Assembly (NCBI GenBank): GCA_963789075.1
Contig: CAWBJQ010000003.1
Coordinates: 744,001-808,000, forward strand
Direction of reading: 5' to 3'
DNA length: 64,000 bases
Origin: DATATJ01 sp963789075
GTDB taxonomy: Bacteria; Acidobacteriota; Vicinamibacteria; Vicinamibacterales; CAVVIG01
Positions 16,906 through 26,592 of the stretch are shown piece after piece (within the stretch, counting starts at the first letter, position 1; every line of letters begins with the position of its first letter). The position numbers and the translations under genes are program-made. The notes beneath the pieces are model-generated. The model did no database searches. It saw only the letters and a list, made by a program, of their open reading frames with translations, and had not been told where the DNA came from.

Positions 16906-17652
16906 CGGTGACGATTGGAGCTCCCACAGCTTCGCGAATTTCAGGAAGACGTAATACGAATTCAGCACGGAGATGATCAGGCCCGGCACGCCGTCGCGAA
17001 TGCCGCCGCGAGCGACGTAGTTGCGCAGGAACGCGAGCGGTGGATGGCACACAATCTCGAGCCACCCTGTGCGGCGGCCGTTCTCGTGCATCTGGCGCGC
17101 CGCGTACGTCGTGTAGCGATCGATCGTCTCCAGGTGATCGGCGATGTCACGGTAGGCGAAGTGCAGCAGCTCGCCGGTCAGCCGCCCGACGCTGCCGCGC
17201 GCGGTCACCGATTCGTGCACATAGCGGCCCGTCCATTCCGCGGACCGCCGGTCGTAGAGCCGCAGCTGAACGTCCGGATACCAATCAGTCGTCCGCACCC
17301 ATCGTCCCAGATGCCAGGTGACACGCGGGATGCGGTAGCCCGCGTCCGGCGGCGCCGTCGTCAGCAGTGACTGAATCTCGGCGGCGAGCGCCGGCGTCAC
17401 CCGCTCGTCGGCATCGAGCGACAGAATCCAGTCGTGGCTCGCCAGCGACGCCGCGTAGTTCTTCTGGCTGATGTAGCCGGGCCAATCGCGCACGACGACG
17501 CGGTCGGCGTGCCGTCGCGCAATCGCGACGGTCTCGTCGGTGCTGTGGGAGTCGACGACGATGCGCTCGTCGGCCCAGGCGACCGATTGCAGCGCCTCGC
17601 CGATGTCTGCCGCCTCGTTCTTCGTGATGATCGTGACCGAGAGCTTCGGCAC
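16849..17652 (-). CDS. Glycosyltransferase family 2
   Basis: A 267-residue GT-A fold enzyme similar to WaaE/KdtX-type core glycosyltransferases. The start LSVTIITKNEAADIGEAL holds the nucleotide-binding strand. IVVDSHSTDETV follows, then the metal-binding DAD in ILSLDADERV near residues 77-86, and the acceptor-side VTWHLGRWVR with YPDVQLRLYDR. A hydrophobic C-terminal segment (about 225-250) may rest on the membrane. The last 20 residues (HHGDTKSTKGTKSS) are encoded by a dispersed repeat, so the original C-terminus was probably shorter. It likely adds a sugar to the lipopolysaccharide core, together with the neighbouring GT4. Confidence 0.85.
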   Translation of the reverse strand: MPKLSVTIITKNEAADIGEALQSVAWADERIVVDSHSTDETVAIARRHADRVVVRDWPGYISQKNYAASLASHDWILSLDADERVTPALAAEIQSLLTTAPPDAGYRIPRVTWHLGRWVRTTDWYPDVQLRLYDRRSAEWTGRYVHESVTARGSVGRLTGELLHFAYRDIADHLETIDRYTTYAARQMHENGRRTGWLEIVCHPPLAFLRNYVARGGIRDGVPGLIISVLNSYYVFLKFAKLWELQSSPAHHGDTKSTKGTKSSLET

Positions 17653-17664
17653 CGGGGGCGAGTT

Positions 17665-17800
17665 TAGCAGATGGGATTCGGGACTCGGGATTTGGGATTC
17701 GTTGGGATTGGATCGGGATTCGGGACTGGGGCGGCGTCGGCGACCGGGGACCGGGATTAGCGAATCCCGAATCCCAAGTCCCCAATCCCGAGTGCTGCTC
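17665..17800. repeat. GGGATTCGGGA word repeat with inverted arm
   Basis: Copies of GGGATTCGGGACTCGGGATTT on the left and GAATCCCGAATCCCAAGTCC on the right form a 130-base imperfect inverted repeat between the GT2 and TolC genes. The same words recur at 40499 and 42827. Confidence 0.8.
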
Positions 17801-17802
17801 CT

Positions 17803-19500
17803 CTAGCTGCCGCCCGTGCGCACGATGCCGCCGCTCTGGATCGCGCCGGCGCCGGCGGTGATGATGCCGCTGGAGCCGGTCAACGACACCTGCTGGACCG
17901 CTTCGAAATCGACGAGCGACTTGTTATAGGCGGCGATCGCCTGGATTTCGGCGACGCGCGCCACGGCGAGATCGCGCTGTGCCTGGAAGACGAAGAAACT
18001 GGACGACATGCCGGCCGCCAGCTTCTTCTGCTCCGCTTCGAGCTTCTTTTCCTGCAGCTCACGCGACGCGCGCGCCGAGAGCACCAGCTTCTCGTTGGTC
18101 GTGACATTCCGGCCCGCGTCGCGCACCTGGAGCACCACCTGCATTTGGAGATTCTTCATCTGCTCCTGCGCTTGCTGGTACTGGAGCTTGGTGCGCGCCA
18201 GATTCGCCTGCGCCGTGCTCGACCCGAGCGGATACGCGATCTGGACGCCGACGGTCCAGTTGGGGTACGTGTTCTGAAAGACGTCGCCGAGCACGGATCC
18301 GAAGCCGCGGCTTCCCGCGCTCAACGCGGCGCCGGTCGGATCCAGAGGGTTGATCTGGCCTCAGCTCCTGTGCCGCCGATGCCCGTCGTGATCAAGCCCA
18401 GTTGCGCGTTGACGTCCGGTTTGATTTGGTTGTTGAAGTACCTGATGTTCACGTCGCCCTGCTCGAGGCTGTTCTTGGCGGAGCGCAAATCGGTCCGCTT
18501 GTCGAGCGCATTGCGCACGGCGGCCTGCACGTCGATCGCCTCCGGCGTGAACGGGGCCTCGTCTGCTCGGCTCCAGCGCCACGTTCCAGAAGTTCGGATC
18601 GGCCGGATCGAAGATGAGCGCGCGCAGCTTGTCCTGCGCCGCGCGGATCGCGGCTTCGGCGACGATGACGCCCGATTCGTTGCTGGCGACTTCCGCCTGC
18701 GCCTGGACGATGTCGATCGGCGCCATCGTGCCGATCTCGACGCGCTTCTGGTTGTCCTTCAAGGATTGCTGCGACAGCGCGAGCGATTCCTGCTGCGCCT
18801 TCAGGTTGTCGATCGCGTAGGACAAATCCCAGTACGCATTTCTCACGTTGCGGGCGGTGAGCGTCACGACGGTCTCGAGGTTGATGTCCGAGAGGTCGCG
18901 CGATTTCTTGCTCAGCGCCACCTGCTGGCGGATGGCGTCCATCGAGAAATTTCTGAGCAGCGGCTGCGTGTACTGCAGGTTCAAGTTCGAGCTGAGCTGT
19001 GGGCTGAAGGCGCTGAACACGTTGGTCGATGTCAACCGTGCGTTGTTCCAGTTCGCGGAGTAGGCGCCGCCCCACGGCAGCGTCTGGTTGAGGCCGACGC
19101 CTCCGGAGACCTGCGAGTTGAGGATGCTCAGGCTCGACGAGTTGCCGCCAGACAGTGCGCTGGTGACCGCCTGCGTCTGCTTGTTCTCCACAATCGTGGA
19201 GGACACCGCCGGCGCCCAGAACGATTTCGCCTGCGCGATCCCGAGATCCTGAATCTGCGGATCGATCCGCTGAATCTGGATCCCGAGGTTCTGCTCCAGC
19301 GCCAGCTTCACGGCATCGTCGATCGAGAGGCGCCGCACGGTCTCCGTCGAGGCCGTCGCCGCTTGTGTCGCTTGCGTCGCGAGGGCCTCGGACAGAGTCG
19401 GGTGTCCGGTCTGACCGAAAGCGGACACGGAAAAAAGGGAGCGAGAGCGATGCGTCGCGATCGCCGCAATTCGCGCGCGCTGAATCGAAGGCTGACGCAT
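17803..19500 (-). CDS. TolC-family outer membrane efflux protein (frameshifted)
   Basis: An outer-membrane channel protein of about 560 residues, built from two similar TolC repeats. SIDDAVKLALEQNLGIQIQR near residue 55 starts the first repeat, and YTQPLLRNFS, ARNVRNAYWDLSYAIDNLKAQQESL and VEIGTMAPIDIVQAQAEVA follow. The second repeat continues with VRNALDKRTDLRSAKN, YPNWTVGVQIAYPLG and LEAEQKKLAAGMSSSFFVFQAQRDLA. The frame changes near 18564 (one base) and again near 18353-18366 (net two bases). It would pair with an inner-membrane pump and an adaptor, neither of which is encoded nearby. An S9 peptidase is divergent across a short spacer. Confidence 0.8.
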
Positions 19501-19639
19501 GGCAACGTACTCCATCGAAAAAAAACGAGGGTTCCGAGCGCCGTCAGGCGCTGTTCTGAACAGTAGACGTTCGCCGGGGAGGCTTGGTTCACGCGATTGT
19601 ATACTAGCGGTCCGAGCCTCGGCGTTTCAGAGGATGTTC

Positions 19640-22157
19640 ATGCACATTTCCGCTCGCTTTCCCTTACAGCGCGGTCGCTGCAGCGGTGACGCTCGCGTCG
19701 GTCAGCCTGCTTGGCGCACCGGCCAAGAAAACCGCGGCGGTCAACGGCGGGTTCGTGCTCAGCGTCGACAGCATCATGCGCGGCCCGAAGCTTGTCGGGT
19801 ATCCGCAGACCGGTCTCCGGTGGTCCGGCGACTCCGAACGGCTGTACTTCGAGTGGCGCCGCCCGCAGGACGAGGAAACGGCGACATGGGTCGTCAGCCG
19901 CAGCGGCAAGGATTTGCGGCAACTGACCGATGCCGAACGGCGCGACGCGCCGCCGGCGAACGGCGTGTGGGACACCGCGCACCGCCGCGTGCTCTTCGTC
20001 GACGAGGGCGACATCGCGTTGGTCGATTCGATCGCGGGCACGCGCCGCGCGATCACGCGCACGACGGGCGCCGAGGCGAATCCGCGCTGGGCACGGCACG
20101 AGACCGCGGTCACCTTCACCCGCGACAACAATCTGTTCATCGTGCCGCTCGCCGGCAGCGAGTCCGGCGTCATCGTTCAGCTCACCGACGTCGGTCCGAA
20201 GAAGCGCGACCCGCGCGAGACGGAGAGCCAGGCGTTCATCAAGACGGAAGAGCAGAAGCTGATCGAGCACACGCGCGTCGAGGCCGAAAAGAAGAAGAAG
20301 GCCGACGAGAAAGCCAAGGCGCACGCGCTCCCGAAGTTCGAGCTGGCCGACCGGCAGTCGGCGTCCGACCTGGAGCTGTCGCCCGACGGCACGCACGTCT
20401 TTCTCCTCATCGTCGAACGCGACGAGGCGTCGAAGCGGCCGAACGTGGCGAACTACGTCACCGAATCGAGCTACGAAGAGGACATCGCCGCGCGGACGTT
20501 CGTCGGCGATGCGCAAGACAAGCGGCGGCTGGCGGTGATGAACCTCGAGACCGGCGCGACGCATTGGGCGGATGCCGATTTTGCCGGCACACGAGCGCCC
20601 CGCACCGAGCACCCCGCACCGAGCACCGCAGCACCCCAGCACCCAGCACCGAGCACCCCAGCACCGAGCACCCCAGCACCCAGCACCGCAGCACCCAGCA
20701 CCTCCACGTCCAAGCCACAACCGCGCGACGTGCGCTGGGGCCTGCCGGACCTGAACGCCGATGGCACGCTCGCGATTGCCAACGTGCGCGCCGCCGACAA
20801 CAAAGATCGCTGGCTCGTCGCCGTCGACGCCGAGTCGGGCCACACCCGTGTCGTCGACGCGCTGCACGACGAGGCGTGGATCCGGGAGGTGGGCGGCGGA
20901 TTTGGATCGGGCGACTCGTCGTTCGGCTGGCTGCCCGATGGGAAGCAGATCTGGTTTCTCTCGGAGCGAGACGGCTGGATGCATCTGTATACGGTCGACG
21001 CGACCGGCGACCATCCCACGGCGCGTCAGCTGACGCAGGGCAAGTGGGAGATCGAGTCGGCGACGCTCGCCCCGGACAAGAAGGCGTTTTATCTCACGAC
21101 CAGCGAAGTGCACCCCGGCGAGCGGCACATCTACTCGATGCCGATCGATGGCGGCGCGCGGACCAAGCTGACGTCGATGACAGGCGCCGCGAGCGCGAGC
21201 GAGGTCTCACCGGACGGCAGGACGATCGCGTTCGTCCACTCGTACAGCACGAAGCCGCACGAGGTCTACGTGATGGCGAACGCCCCGGGCGCTGCCGCCA
21301 CGCAGATCACGACGACGCCGACGGAGGAATGGCGCTCGTTCAAGTGGATCGATCCGCAGCTGATCACCTACAAGGCGCGCGACGGCGCGGACGTGTACGC
21401 GCGGCTCTACACGCCCGAGATGATCGGGGCGCGCCGGGATCCCGCCGCGCCGGCCGTCGTGTTCGTGCACGGGGCCGGCTACGCGCAGAACGCGCACAAG
21501 TACTGGGCGAGCTATTTCCGCGAGTACATGTTCCACAACCTGCTCGCGTCGCGCGGCTACGTCGTGCTCGACGCCGATTACCGGGCCAGCTCGGGGTACG
21601 GCCGCGATTGGCGCACCGCCATCTACCGGCACATGGGCGGCAAGGATCTCGAGGACGTCATCGACGGCGCGAAGTTTCTCGTCGCGACGCAGAGGGTGAA
21701 TCCGAAGCGGATCGGCATCTACGGCGGCAGCTACGGCGGATTCATCACGCTCATGGCGATGTTCACCTCGCCCGACACGTTCGCAGCGGGCGCCGCGCTG
21801 CGGCCGGTCACCGACTGGACGCACTACAATCATGGCTACACCTCCGGCATCTTGAACACGCCGCAGGCCGATCCGGAAGCGTACCGCCAGAGCTCGCCGA
21901 TCTATTTCGCCGACGGCCTGAAGGGGGCGCTGCTCATCTGCCACGGCATGGTCGATACGAACGTGCTGTTCCAGGATTCGGTGCGGCTCGTCCAGCGGCT
22001 GATCGAGCTGCACAAAGAGAACTGGTCGATCGCGCCCTACCCGGTCGAGAACCACGGCTTCGAGGAAGCGGCGAGTTGGGCCGACGAATACAAGCGCATT
22101 CTGAAACTCTTCGACGACAACCTGAAGGGCAAGAGCCTCAGAGCGCAGACGAACTGA
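19640..22157 (+). CDS. S9 family (dipeptidyl peptidase IV-like) secreted peptidase
   Basis: A serine peptidase of about 840 residues. An N-terminal beta-propeller region (about 40-560) is followed by an alpha/beta-hydrolase domain. The nucleophile Ser is in GGSYGG (codon 21729-21731); the Asp is in CHGMVDTNVLFQDS and the His in PVENHGFEEA. The frame intact from 19686 lacks a signal peptide. Removing one T near 19664 joins an ATG at 19640 to it and yields MHISARFPYSAVAAAVTLA, a plausible signal, so I place the start there. It would cut dipeptides from oligopeptides in the periplasm or outside the cell. Residues around 315-350 are a translated PAPST repeat. Confidence 0.88.
20590..20710 (+). 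repeat. In-frame 15-base tandem repeat (PAPST) inside the S9 peptidase
   Basis: About seven imperfect copies of a 15-base unit of the type CCAGCACCGAGCACC encode PAPST/AAPST pentapeptides. The array interrupts the beta-propeller between WADADF and RDVRWGLPDL and looks inserted. Length is a multiple of three, so the frame is kept. Confidence 0.8.
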
Positions 22158-22167
22158 GGGATCACGA

Positions 22168-22747
22168 GTGACGCGCGATGAGCTGCTCGACCTGTTCCGG
22201 AAATCCGGAGCCCTGCTGGAAGGCCATTTCCGCCTGTCGTCCGGACTCCACAGCACCGGCTATCTGCAGTGCGCGCTCGTGCTGCAGCAGCCGGATGCGG
22301 CCGAGACGCTGGGCCGCGCCATTGCCGATCGGACGCGCGATTGGCGTCCCACCGTCGTCCTCTCGCCGGCGCTGGGCGGCGTCGTCATCGGGCACGAGGT
22401 CGGGCGCGCGCTCGGCGTGCGCGCGCTGTTCGCCGAGCGTCAGGACGGCCAGCTGATGCTGCGGCGCGGGTTCGTTCTCGGCGAGCGCGATCGCGTGCTC
22501 GTCATCGAGGACGTGCTCACGACCGGCAAGTCGACGCGCGAGACGATGCAGGTTGCGCGCGCGGCCGGCGCGCAGGTCGTCGGCGCCGCCTCGATTGTCG
22601 ACCGGAGTGGCGGGCGAGGCGCGCTTCGACGTGCCGTTTGCCGCGCTGTTCGACGTCGCGCTGCCGATATTCGAGCCAGACGCATGTCCGCTGTGCGCTC
22701 AGGGCGTCCCGGTGGTGAAGCCCGGATCGCGGCCCGTCGTCGCATGA
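22168..22747 (+). CDS. pyrE: Orotate phosphoribosyltransferase (one frameshift)
   Basis: A canonical OPRT of about 190 residues making OMP from orotate and PRPP. GHFRLSSGLHSTGYLQCA (about residues 18-35) is the orotate-side loop, SPALGGVVIGHEVG follows, and RVLVIEDVLTTGKSTRE (about 110-126) is the PRPP motif. The start is a GTG ten bases beyond the S9 peptidase stop. The frame shifts by one extra base near 22615 (GGG-C); the remaining C-terminus runs EARFDVPFAALFDV to CPLCAQGVPV. It lies outside the pyrimidine arms, and the OPRT-like gene at 9347 has the same CPLC ending. Given its better match, this is probably the true PyrE. Confidence 0.88.
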
Positions 22748-22755
22748 CGCCCCTG

Positions 22756-22830
22756 ATGAGCCACGAAGGACACGAAGGACACCGAAACTTACAATCCGTC
22801 TTCGTGCTCTTCGCGTCTTCGTGGTTCCGC
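22756..22830. repeat. CACGAAGG inverted repeat upstream of truA
   Basis: GAGCCACGAAGGACACGAAG on the left and GTGCTCTTCGCGTCTTCGTGG on the right form a hairpin in the pyrE-truA spacer. It is of the same family as the copy inside truA 540 bases further on. Confidence 0.8.
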
Positions 22831-22842
22831 TCGATGGTCTCG

Positions 22843-23664
22843 ATGCCCACTTTCAAGATCACTGTCGCCTATGACGGCACCGGGTTTGTCGGCTGGCAGC
22901 GGCAGGCGCAGGGGACGTCGATCCAGGGTCTGCTCGAGGACGCACTTCGTGTGCTGGACGGGCGCGACGTCACGGTCCACGGCGCGGGGCGCACCGACGC
23001 CGGGGTCCACGCGCTCGGTCAGGTCGCCAGCTTCACGCTCGAGCGTGCGATCGATGCCGGGGGCGTCCTGCGCGCGACGAACGCCCAGCTGCCCGCGGCG
23101 ATCCGTGTCGTGCGCGCCGAAGCTGTCGATCCCACCTTTCATGCGCGCCGCAGCGCGCGCGCGAAGACGTACGGCTACCGCATTCTGAACAGCGACGTTC
23201 CAGACGTCTTCGAGCGTGCGTACGTCTGGCACGTTCCGGGCGCGCTTGATTTCAACGCCATGCAGGCGGCGGCACGCCAGCTCGAAGGACGCCACGACTT
23301 CGCGGCGTTCCAGGCCAGCGGCGCCGCGACGAAGACGACTGAACGCGAGGTTTCTGTCGATCAAGATTTTCACCACAGAGGACACGGAGGACACGGAGGA
23401 AAAATCGGAGAGTTCTCGTCCCGCGTCCTCGGTGGTGGCGCGTTGATCACGATCGAGATCACGGGCACCGGATTTCTCCGCCACATGGTGCGAATCATCG
23501 TCGGATCGCTGGTCGAGATCGGCCGCGGGCGCCGGGATGCGGCCTGGCTCGGCCGGGTGCTGGCGTCGCGTGACCGGACGCTGGCCGGACCGACCGCGCC
23601 GCCGAGCGGACTCTTTCTGCTGGGCGTCGCATACCCGTCAGACGTGCTTGCGGATGAGTGCTAA
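22843..23664 (+). CDS. truA: tRNA pseudouridine(38-40) synthase TruA, with in-frame repeat insert
   Basis: A 273-residue pseudouridine synthase acting on the anticodon stem-loop. The N-terminus FKITVAYDGTGFVGWQRQ is typical. The catalytic Asp lies in GAGRTDAGVHALGQ (about residues 47-60). FHARRSARAKTYGYRI and GFLRHMVRIIVG are the other conserved blocks. Between TEREVSVDQ and ITIEITGTGF the protein carries about 22 extra residues (HHRGHGGHGGKIGEF and so on) encoded by a dispersed inverted repeat, where relatives have only a short strand-strand connection. Two in-frame ATGs at 22834 and 22843 are possible; the second gives the usual length. Confidence 0.93.
   Translation: MPTFKITVAYDGTGFVGWQRQAQGTSIQGLLEDALRVLDGRDVTVHGAGRTDAGVHALGQVASFTLERAIDAGGVLRATNAQLPAAIRVVRAEAVDPTFHARRSARAKTYGYRILNSDVPDVFERAYVWHVPGALDFNAMQAAARQLEGRHDFAAFQASGAATKTTEREVSVDQDFHHRGHGGHGGKIGEFSSRVLGGGALITIEITGTGFLRHMVRIIVGSLVEIGRGRRDAAWLGRVLASRDRTLAGPTAPPSGLFLLGVAYPSDVLADEC
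23367..23437. repeat. CACGGAGG inverted repeat lying in frame within truA
   Basis: TTCACCACAGAGGACACGG-AGG on the left and GTCCTCGGTGGTG on the right match the intergenic family copies at 5383 and 49296. Here it is read through as coding sequence. Confidence 0.85.
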
Positions 23665-23677
23665 GACTCTGTAGAAT
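23648..23677 (+). promoter_or_regulatory. Possible promoter of the uppS-cdsA-dxr-rseP operon
   Basis: TTGCGG (23648-23653), an 18-base spacer and TAGAAT (23672-23677) make a moderate sigma70-type promoter that overlaps the truA end. It lies 27 bases before the uppS start. Confidence 0.4.
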
Positions 23678-23704
23678 CAAGGTTTATTTCCCAAGGAAGC
23701 GTGC

Positions 23705-24496
23705 ATGTCGCTTGAGCAGCTCCTGGTGTGGATCCCGCCGGGATCGCCCGACGAAACGCTGGCGCGCCAGGTCAACTTCGAGCAGCTCCCTGCGCACATC
23801 GCCGTCATCATGGACGGGAACGGGCGCTGGGCCGCGCAGCGCCATCTGCCGCGCGTCGAGGGCCATCGCGCCGGCATCGACTCGGTCCGCGACGTCGTCG
23901 AAACCTCAGCGCGTCTCGGCATCGGTGTGCTGACGCTGTACGCGTTCTCCGTCGAGAACTGGAAGCGGCCGCGCACCGAAGTGAACGTGCTGATGATGCT
24001 GCTCAAGCGCTACATCCGCCTCGAGCTCGGCACGCTGCTCAAGCACAACATCCAGTTTCGCGTGATCGGCCGCGCCGACGAGCTCGCGCCCGACGTGCAG
24101 CACGAGCTGGAGATCGGCGTTCGCCGGACCGAACACAACACCGGGATGCAGTTCAACATCGCGCTGAACTACGGCGGGCGCGCGGAGATCGTCGACGCGG
24201 CGCGGCGAGCGATGGCGGCGGGCATCGCGCCGGCCGATCTCGACGAACGCCGCTTCAGCGAGTTCCTCTACACGGCGGGCCAGCCCGATCCCGATCTGCT
24301 CATTCGCACCAGCGGTGAGATGCGCGTCAGCAACTTCCTTCTGTGGCAAATCGCGTACGCCGAGATCTGGGTGACGGAAACCCTCTGGCCCGATTTCCGC
24401 CGCCGCCATCTGCTCGAAGCCGTGCTCGCCTACCAGAAGCGCGAGCGGCGGTACGGCGGCATCAAGCCGGCGCCCGTGGCGCTCGGCGCCAAATGA
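23705..24496 (+). CDS. uppS: Isoprenyl transferase (undecaprenyl diphosphate synthase)
   Basis: A 263-residue cis-prenyltransferase that extends farnesyl diphosphate to the undecaprenyl carrier used for peptidoglycan and lipopolysaccharide. HIAVIMDGNGRWAAQR at residues 31-46 contains the catalytic Asp and the diphosphate-binding Arg; LTLYAFSVENWKRP, ALNYGGRAEI and PDPDLLIRTSGEMRVSNFL complete the signature. It begins a tight operon with cdsA (ATGA overlap), dxr and rseP, an order seen in many bacteria. Confidence 0.96.
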   Translation: MSLEQLLVWIPPGSPDETLARQVNFEQLPAHIAVIMDGNGRWAAQRHLPRVEGHRAGIDSVRDVVETSARLGIGVLTLYAFSVENWKRPRTEVNVLMMLLKRYIRLELGTLLKHNIQFRVIGRADELAPDVQHELEIGVRRTEHNTGMQFNIALNYGGRAEIVDAARRAMAAGIAPADLDERRFSEFLYTAGQPDPDLLIRTSGEMRVSNFLLWQIAYAEIWVTETLWPDFRRRHLLEAVLAYQKRERRYGGIKPAPVALGAK

Positions 24497-25321
24497 AGCA
24501 GTCGCGCAAGGCGCGCGCGATGACGCGCGTGCTGAGCGGCGGCGTGCTGCTGCTGCTCGCCATCGGCCTCGTCTGGTTCGCGCCGGCCATCGTGTTCTTC
24601 ATGGCGGCGGAAGCGCTGCTCGTGGCGGCGTTCGTCGAATATGCGGCGCTGGCGCGCGAGAGCGGTCTCCCCGTGCCGGGCGTGCCGGCCGGGACCGCGG
24701 CGGCCCTCACGTGCGCCGCGTTTGCGCCGCTCGCGCTCGGCGGCATTCCGTGGGCGCCGAGCGACGTGGTGCTGATGTCGGCGCTCGTCGCGCTGGGCGC
24801 GCTGACGCTCACGCAGTGGCGCGGCGGCGGGGATGCCCTCGGGCTGGCGTCCGCGTCGATCTTTCCGTCGCTCTATCTCGGTCTGCCGATTGGTGCCATG
24901 ATCGCCATTCGCGCAGCTCGCGGACGCGAGGCGCTCTTTCTGCTTGATGCTGACGGTCTTCGTCAGCGACACGGCGCAGTATTACAGCGGCCGCGCCTTC
25001 GGCCGTCGCCCGCTGGCGGCGCGGATCAGCCCCAAGAAAACGATCGAGGGCGCGGTCGGCGGGTTTCTGTTCGGCGGAATCGTCATGGCGATCGTGGGTG
25101 CCTGGTGGCTGCCGACGGTGCCCGTGGGTGTGCGGGCCGCGCTCGGCGTGTCGGTCGTCGCGCTGGGAATTGCGGGCGACCTCTTCGAGTCGATGCTCAA
25201 GCGCAGCGCCGGTGTCAAAGACAGCTCCGCATTGATTCCCGGACACGGCGGAGTGCTCGATCGGATCGACGCGCTGCTGTTCGCGGCGCCGGTTTATTAC
25301 ATCGTGCTGCAGTACGTATGA
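24493..25321 (+). CDS. cdsA: Phosphatidate cytidylyltransferase (one frameshift)
   Basis: A multi-pass membrane enzyme of about 275 residues making CDP-diacylglycerol from phosphatidate and CTP. The C-terminal half has the family signature VSDTAQYYSGRAFGRRPL with SPKKTIEGAVGG, then KDSSALIPGHGGVLDRIDALLF. The N-terminal half is a chain of hydrophobic segments. One extra base at about 24946 breaks the frame; without it the sequence reads FLLMLTVFVSDTA, as expected. It overlaps uppS by four bases and dxr by four bases. Confidence 0.9.
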
Positions 25322-26560
25322 AAGCGCTGAAACGCATCGCCATCCTGGGCTCCACCGGTTCGATCGGGCAGAGCGCGCTTGCCGTCGTGGACGCGCACGC
25401 CGACCGTTTGCAGGTCGTCGGGCTGGCCGCCGGCGAGAACGCCGATCGCCTCGGCGAGCAGATCGCGCGCTATCGTCCGCGGATCGCCGCGATGGCCACA
25501 GGGGCGGCGATCGATCGGCTCACACAGAGCGGCGCAGCCGCCCGCCGACACGCTGATCGCCGGCACGGGACGCGACGGACTCGTCGCCGTTGCGTCGCAT
25601 CCTGACGTCGATCTCGTGCTGTGCGCATCGGCTGGGACCGAGGGACTCGAAGCCGTGCTGGCGGCGATCGACCACGGCAAAACGATCGCGTTGGCCAACA
25701 AAGAAGTGCTGGTCATGGCCGGCGGCATCGTCACCGAGGCCGCCCGCCGCCGCGGCGTGCCGATTTTGCCGGTGGATAGCGAGCACAACGCGATTCACCA
25801 GTGCCTGCACGGCCGCGCGGCCGGCGATGTGGCCCGGCTGATCCTGACCGCGTCCGGCGGTCCGTTCCGCGGGCGCTCCGCCGCCTCGCTCGCCCACGTC
25901 TCCGCCGCAGACGCGCTCAAGCACCCGACGTGGCGCATGGGCCGGAAGATCACGATCGATTCGGCCACGTTGATGAACAAGGGGCTCGAGGTCATCGAGG
26001 CGTACTGGCTGTTTGGCGTTCCTGCGAGCCGGATCGACGTCCTCGTGCACCCGCAGTCGGTCGTGCACTCGATGGTCGAACTGACCGATGGCTCGATCAT
26101 CGCGCAGCTCGGCGTCACCGACATGCGGCTGCCGATTCAATATGCGTGCTCGTATCCCGAACGCTGGGCAGCGCCGGTTCCATCCCTGAATTTGACCCAG
26201 GCCGGCCCGCTGGAATTCGCCGCGCCGGATACGGACGCTTTTCCGTGCCTGCGACTCGCGTATCGGGCGCTTGGCGCCGATAAAAGGGATACGGCCCCTT
26301 TTCCGGGGCCTGAAAAGGGGCCGTACCCCTTTTGGGGCAGCTTGCCGGTTGTGCTGAACGCTGCCAACGAGCTGGCGGTGGCGTGGTTTCTCGAGGGGCG
26401 GATCGGCTTCACGTCGATCGCGCAGGTCATCGAGCGGACGATGGATGCGCACACGCCGGCAGAGGTGTCGACGCTGGCCGCTGTGCGCACCGTTGATGCA
26501 TGGGCTCGCGCCAGCGCGCAGGAGATCGCGCGCGGGTTAGAATTGAAAGTTAGAAGTTAG
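25318..26560 (+). CDS. dxr: 1-deoxy-D-xylulose-5-phosphate reductoisomerase (frameshift and insert)
   Basis: The second enzyme of the MEP isoprenoid pathway, about 410 residues. GSTGSIGQSAL near the start binds NADPH; ALANKEVLVMAG, PVDSEHNAIHQCL (metal-binding Asp/Glu), TASGGPFR and HPTWRMGRKITIDSATLMNK are all present. One extra base lies in 25530-25545. A 55-base palindromic repeat at 26281-26336 adds about 18 residues (DKRDTAPFPGPEKGPYPF) just before LPVVLNAANELAVAWFL. That site is on the surface of the C-terminal region in known structures, so the enzyme may tolerate it. The ATG overlaps the cdsA stop (ATGA). Confidence 0.92.
26281..26336. repeat. In-frame GGGGCCGTACCCC palindrome inside dxr
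   Basis: AAAAGGGATACGGCCCCTTTT and AAAAGGGGCCGTACCCCTTTT lie as near-mirror arms around CCGGGGCCTG, forming a strong palindrome. It is absent from the expected family alignment at this point and is read in frame. Confidence 0.75.
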
Positions 26561-26592
26561 AAGGCAAAAGGTAGAAGGAAAAAGTTAGAAGT
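26546..26592 (+). repeat. GTTAGAAG/GTAGAAGG word repeat before rseP
   Basis: Five to six A/G-rich words (GTTAGAAG, AAGGCAAAAGG, TAGAAGG, GTTAGAAG) in tandem fill the 30-base dxr-rseP gap and reach into both genes. It overlaps the ribosome-site region of rseP. Confidence 0.6.

Noticed and set aside
18145..19566. A plus-strand frame of 473 codons opposite the TolC-like gene
   Set aside because: It spans the antisense of conserved TolC repeats and has no recognisable domain.
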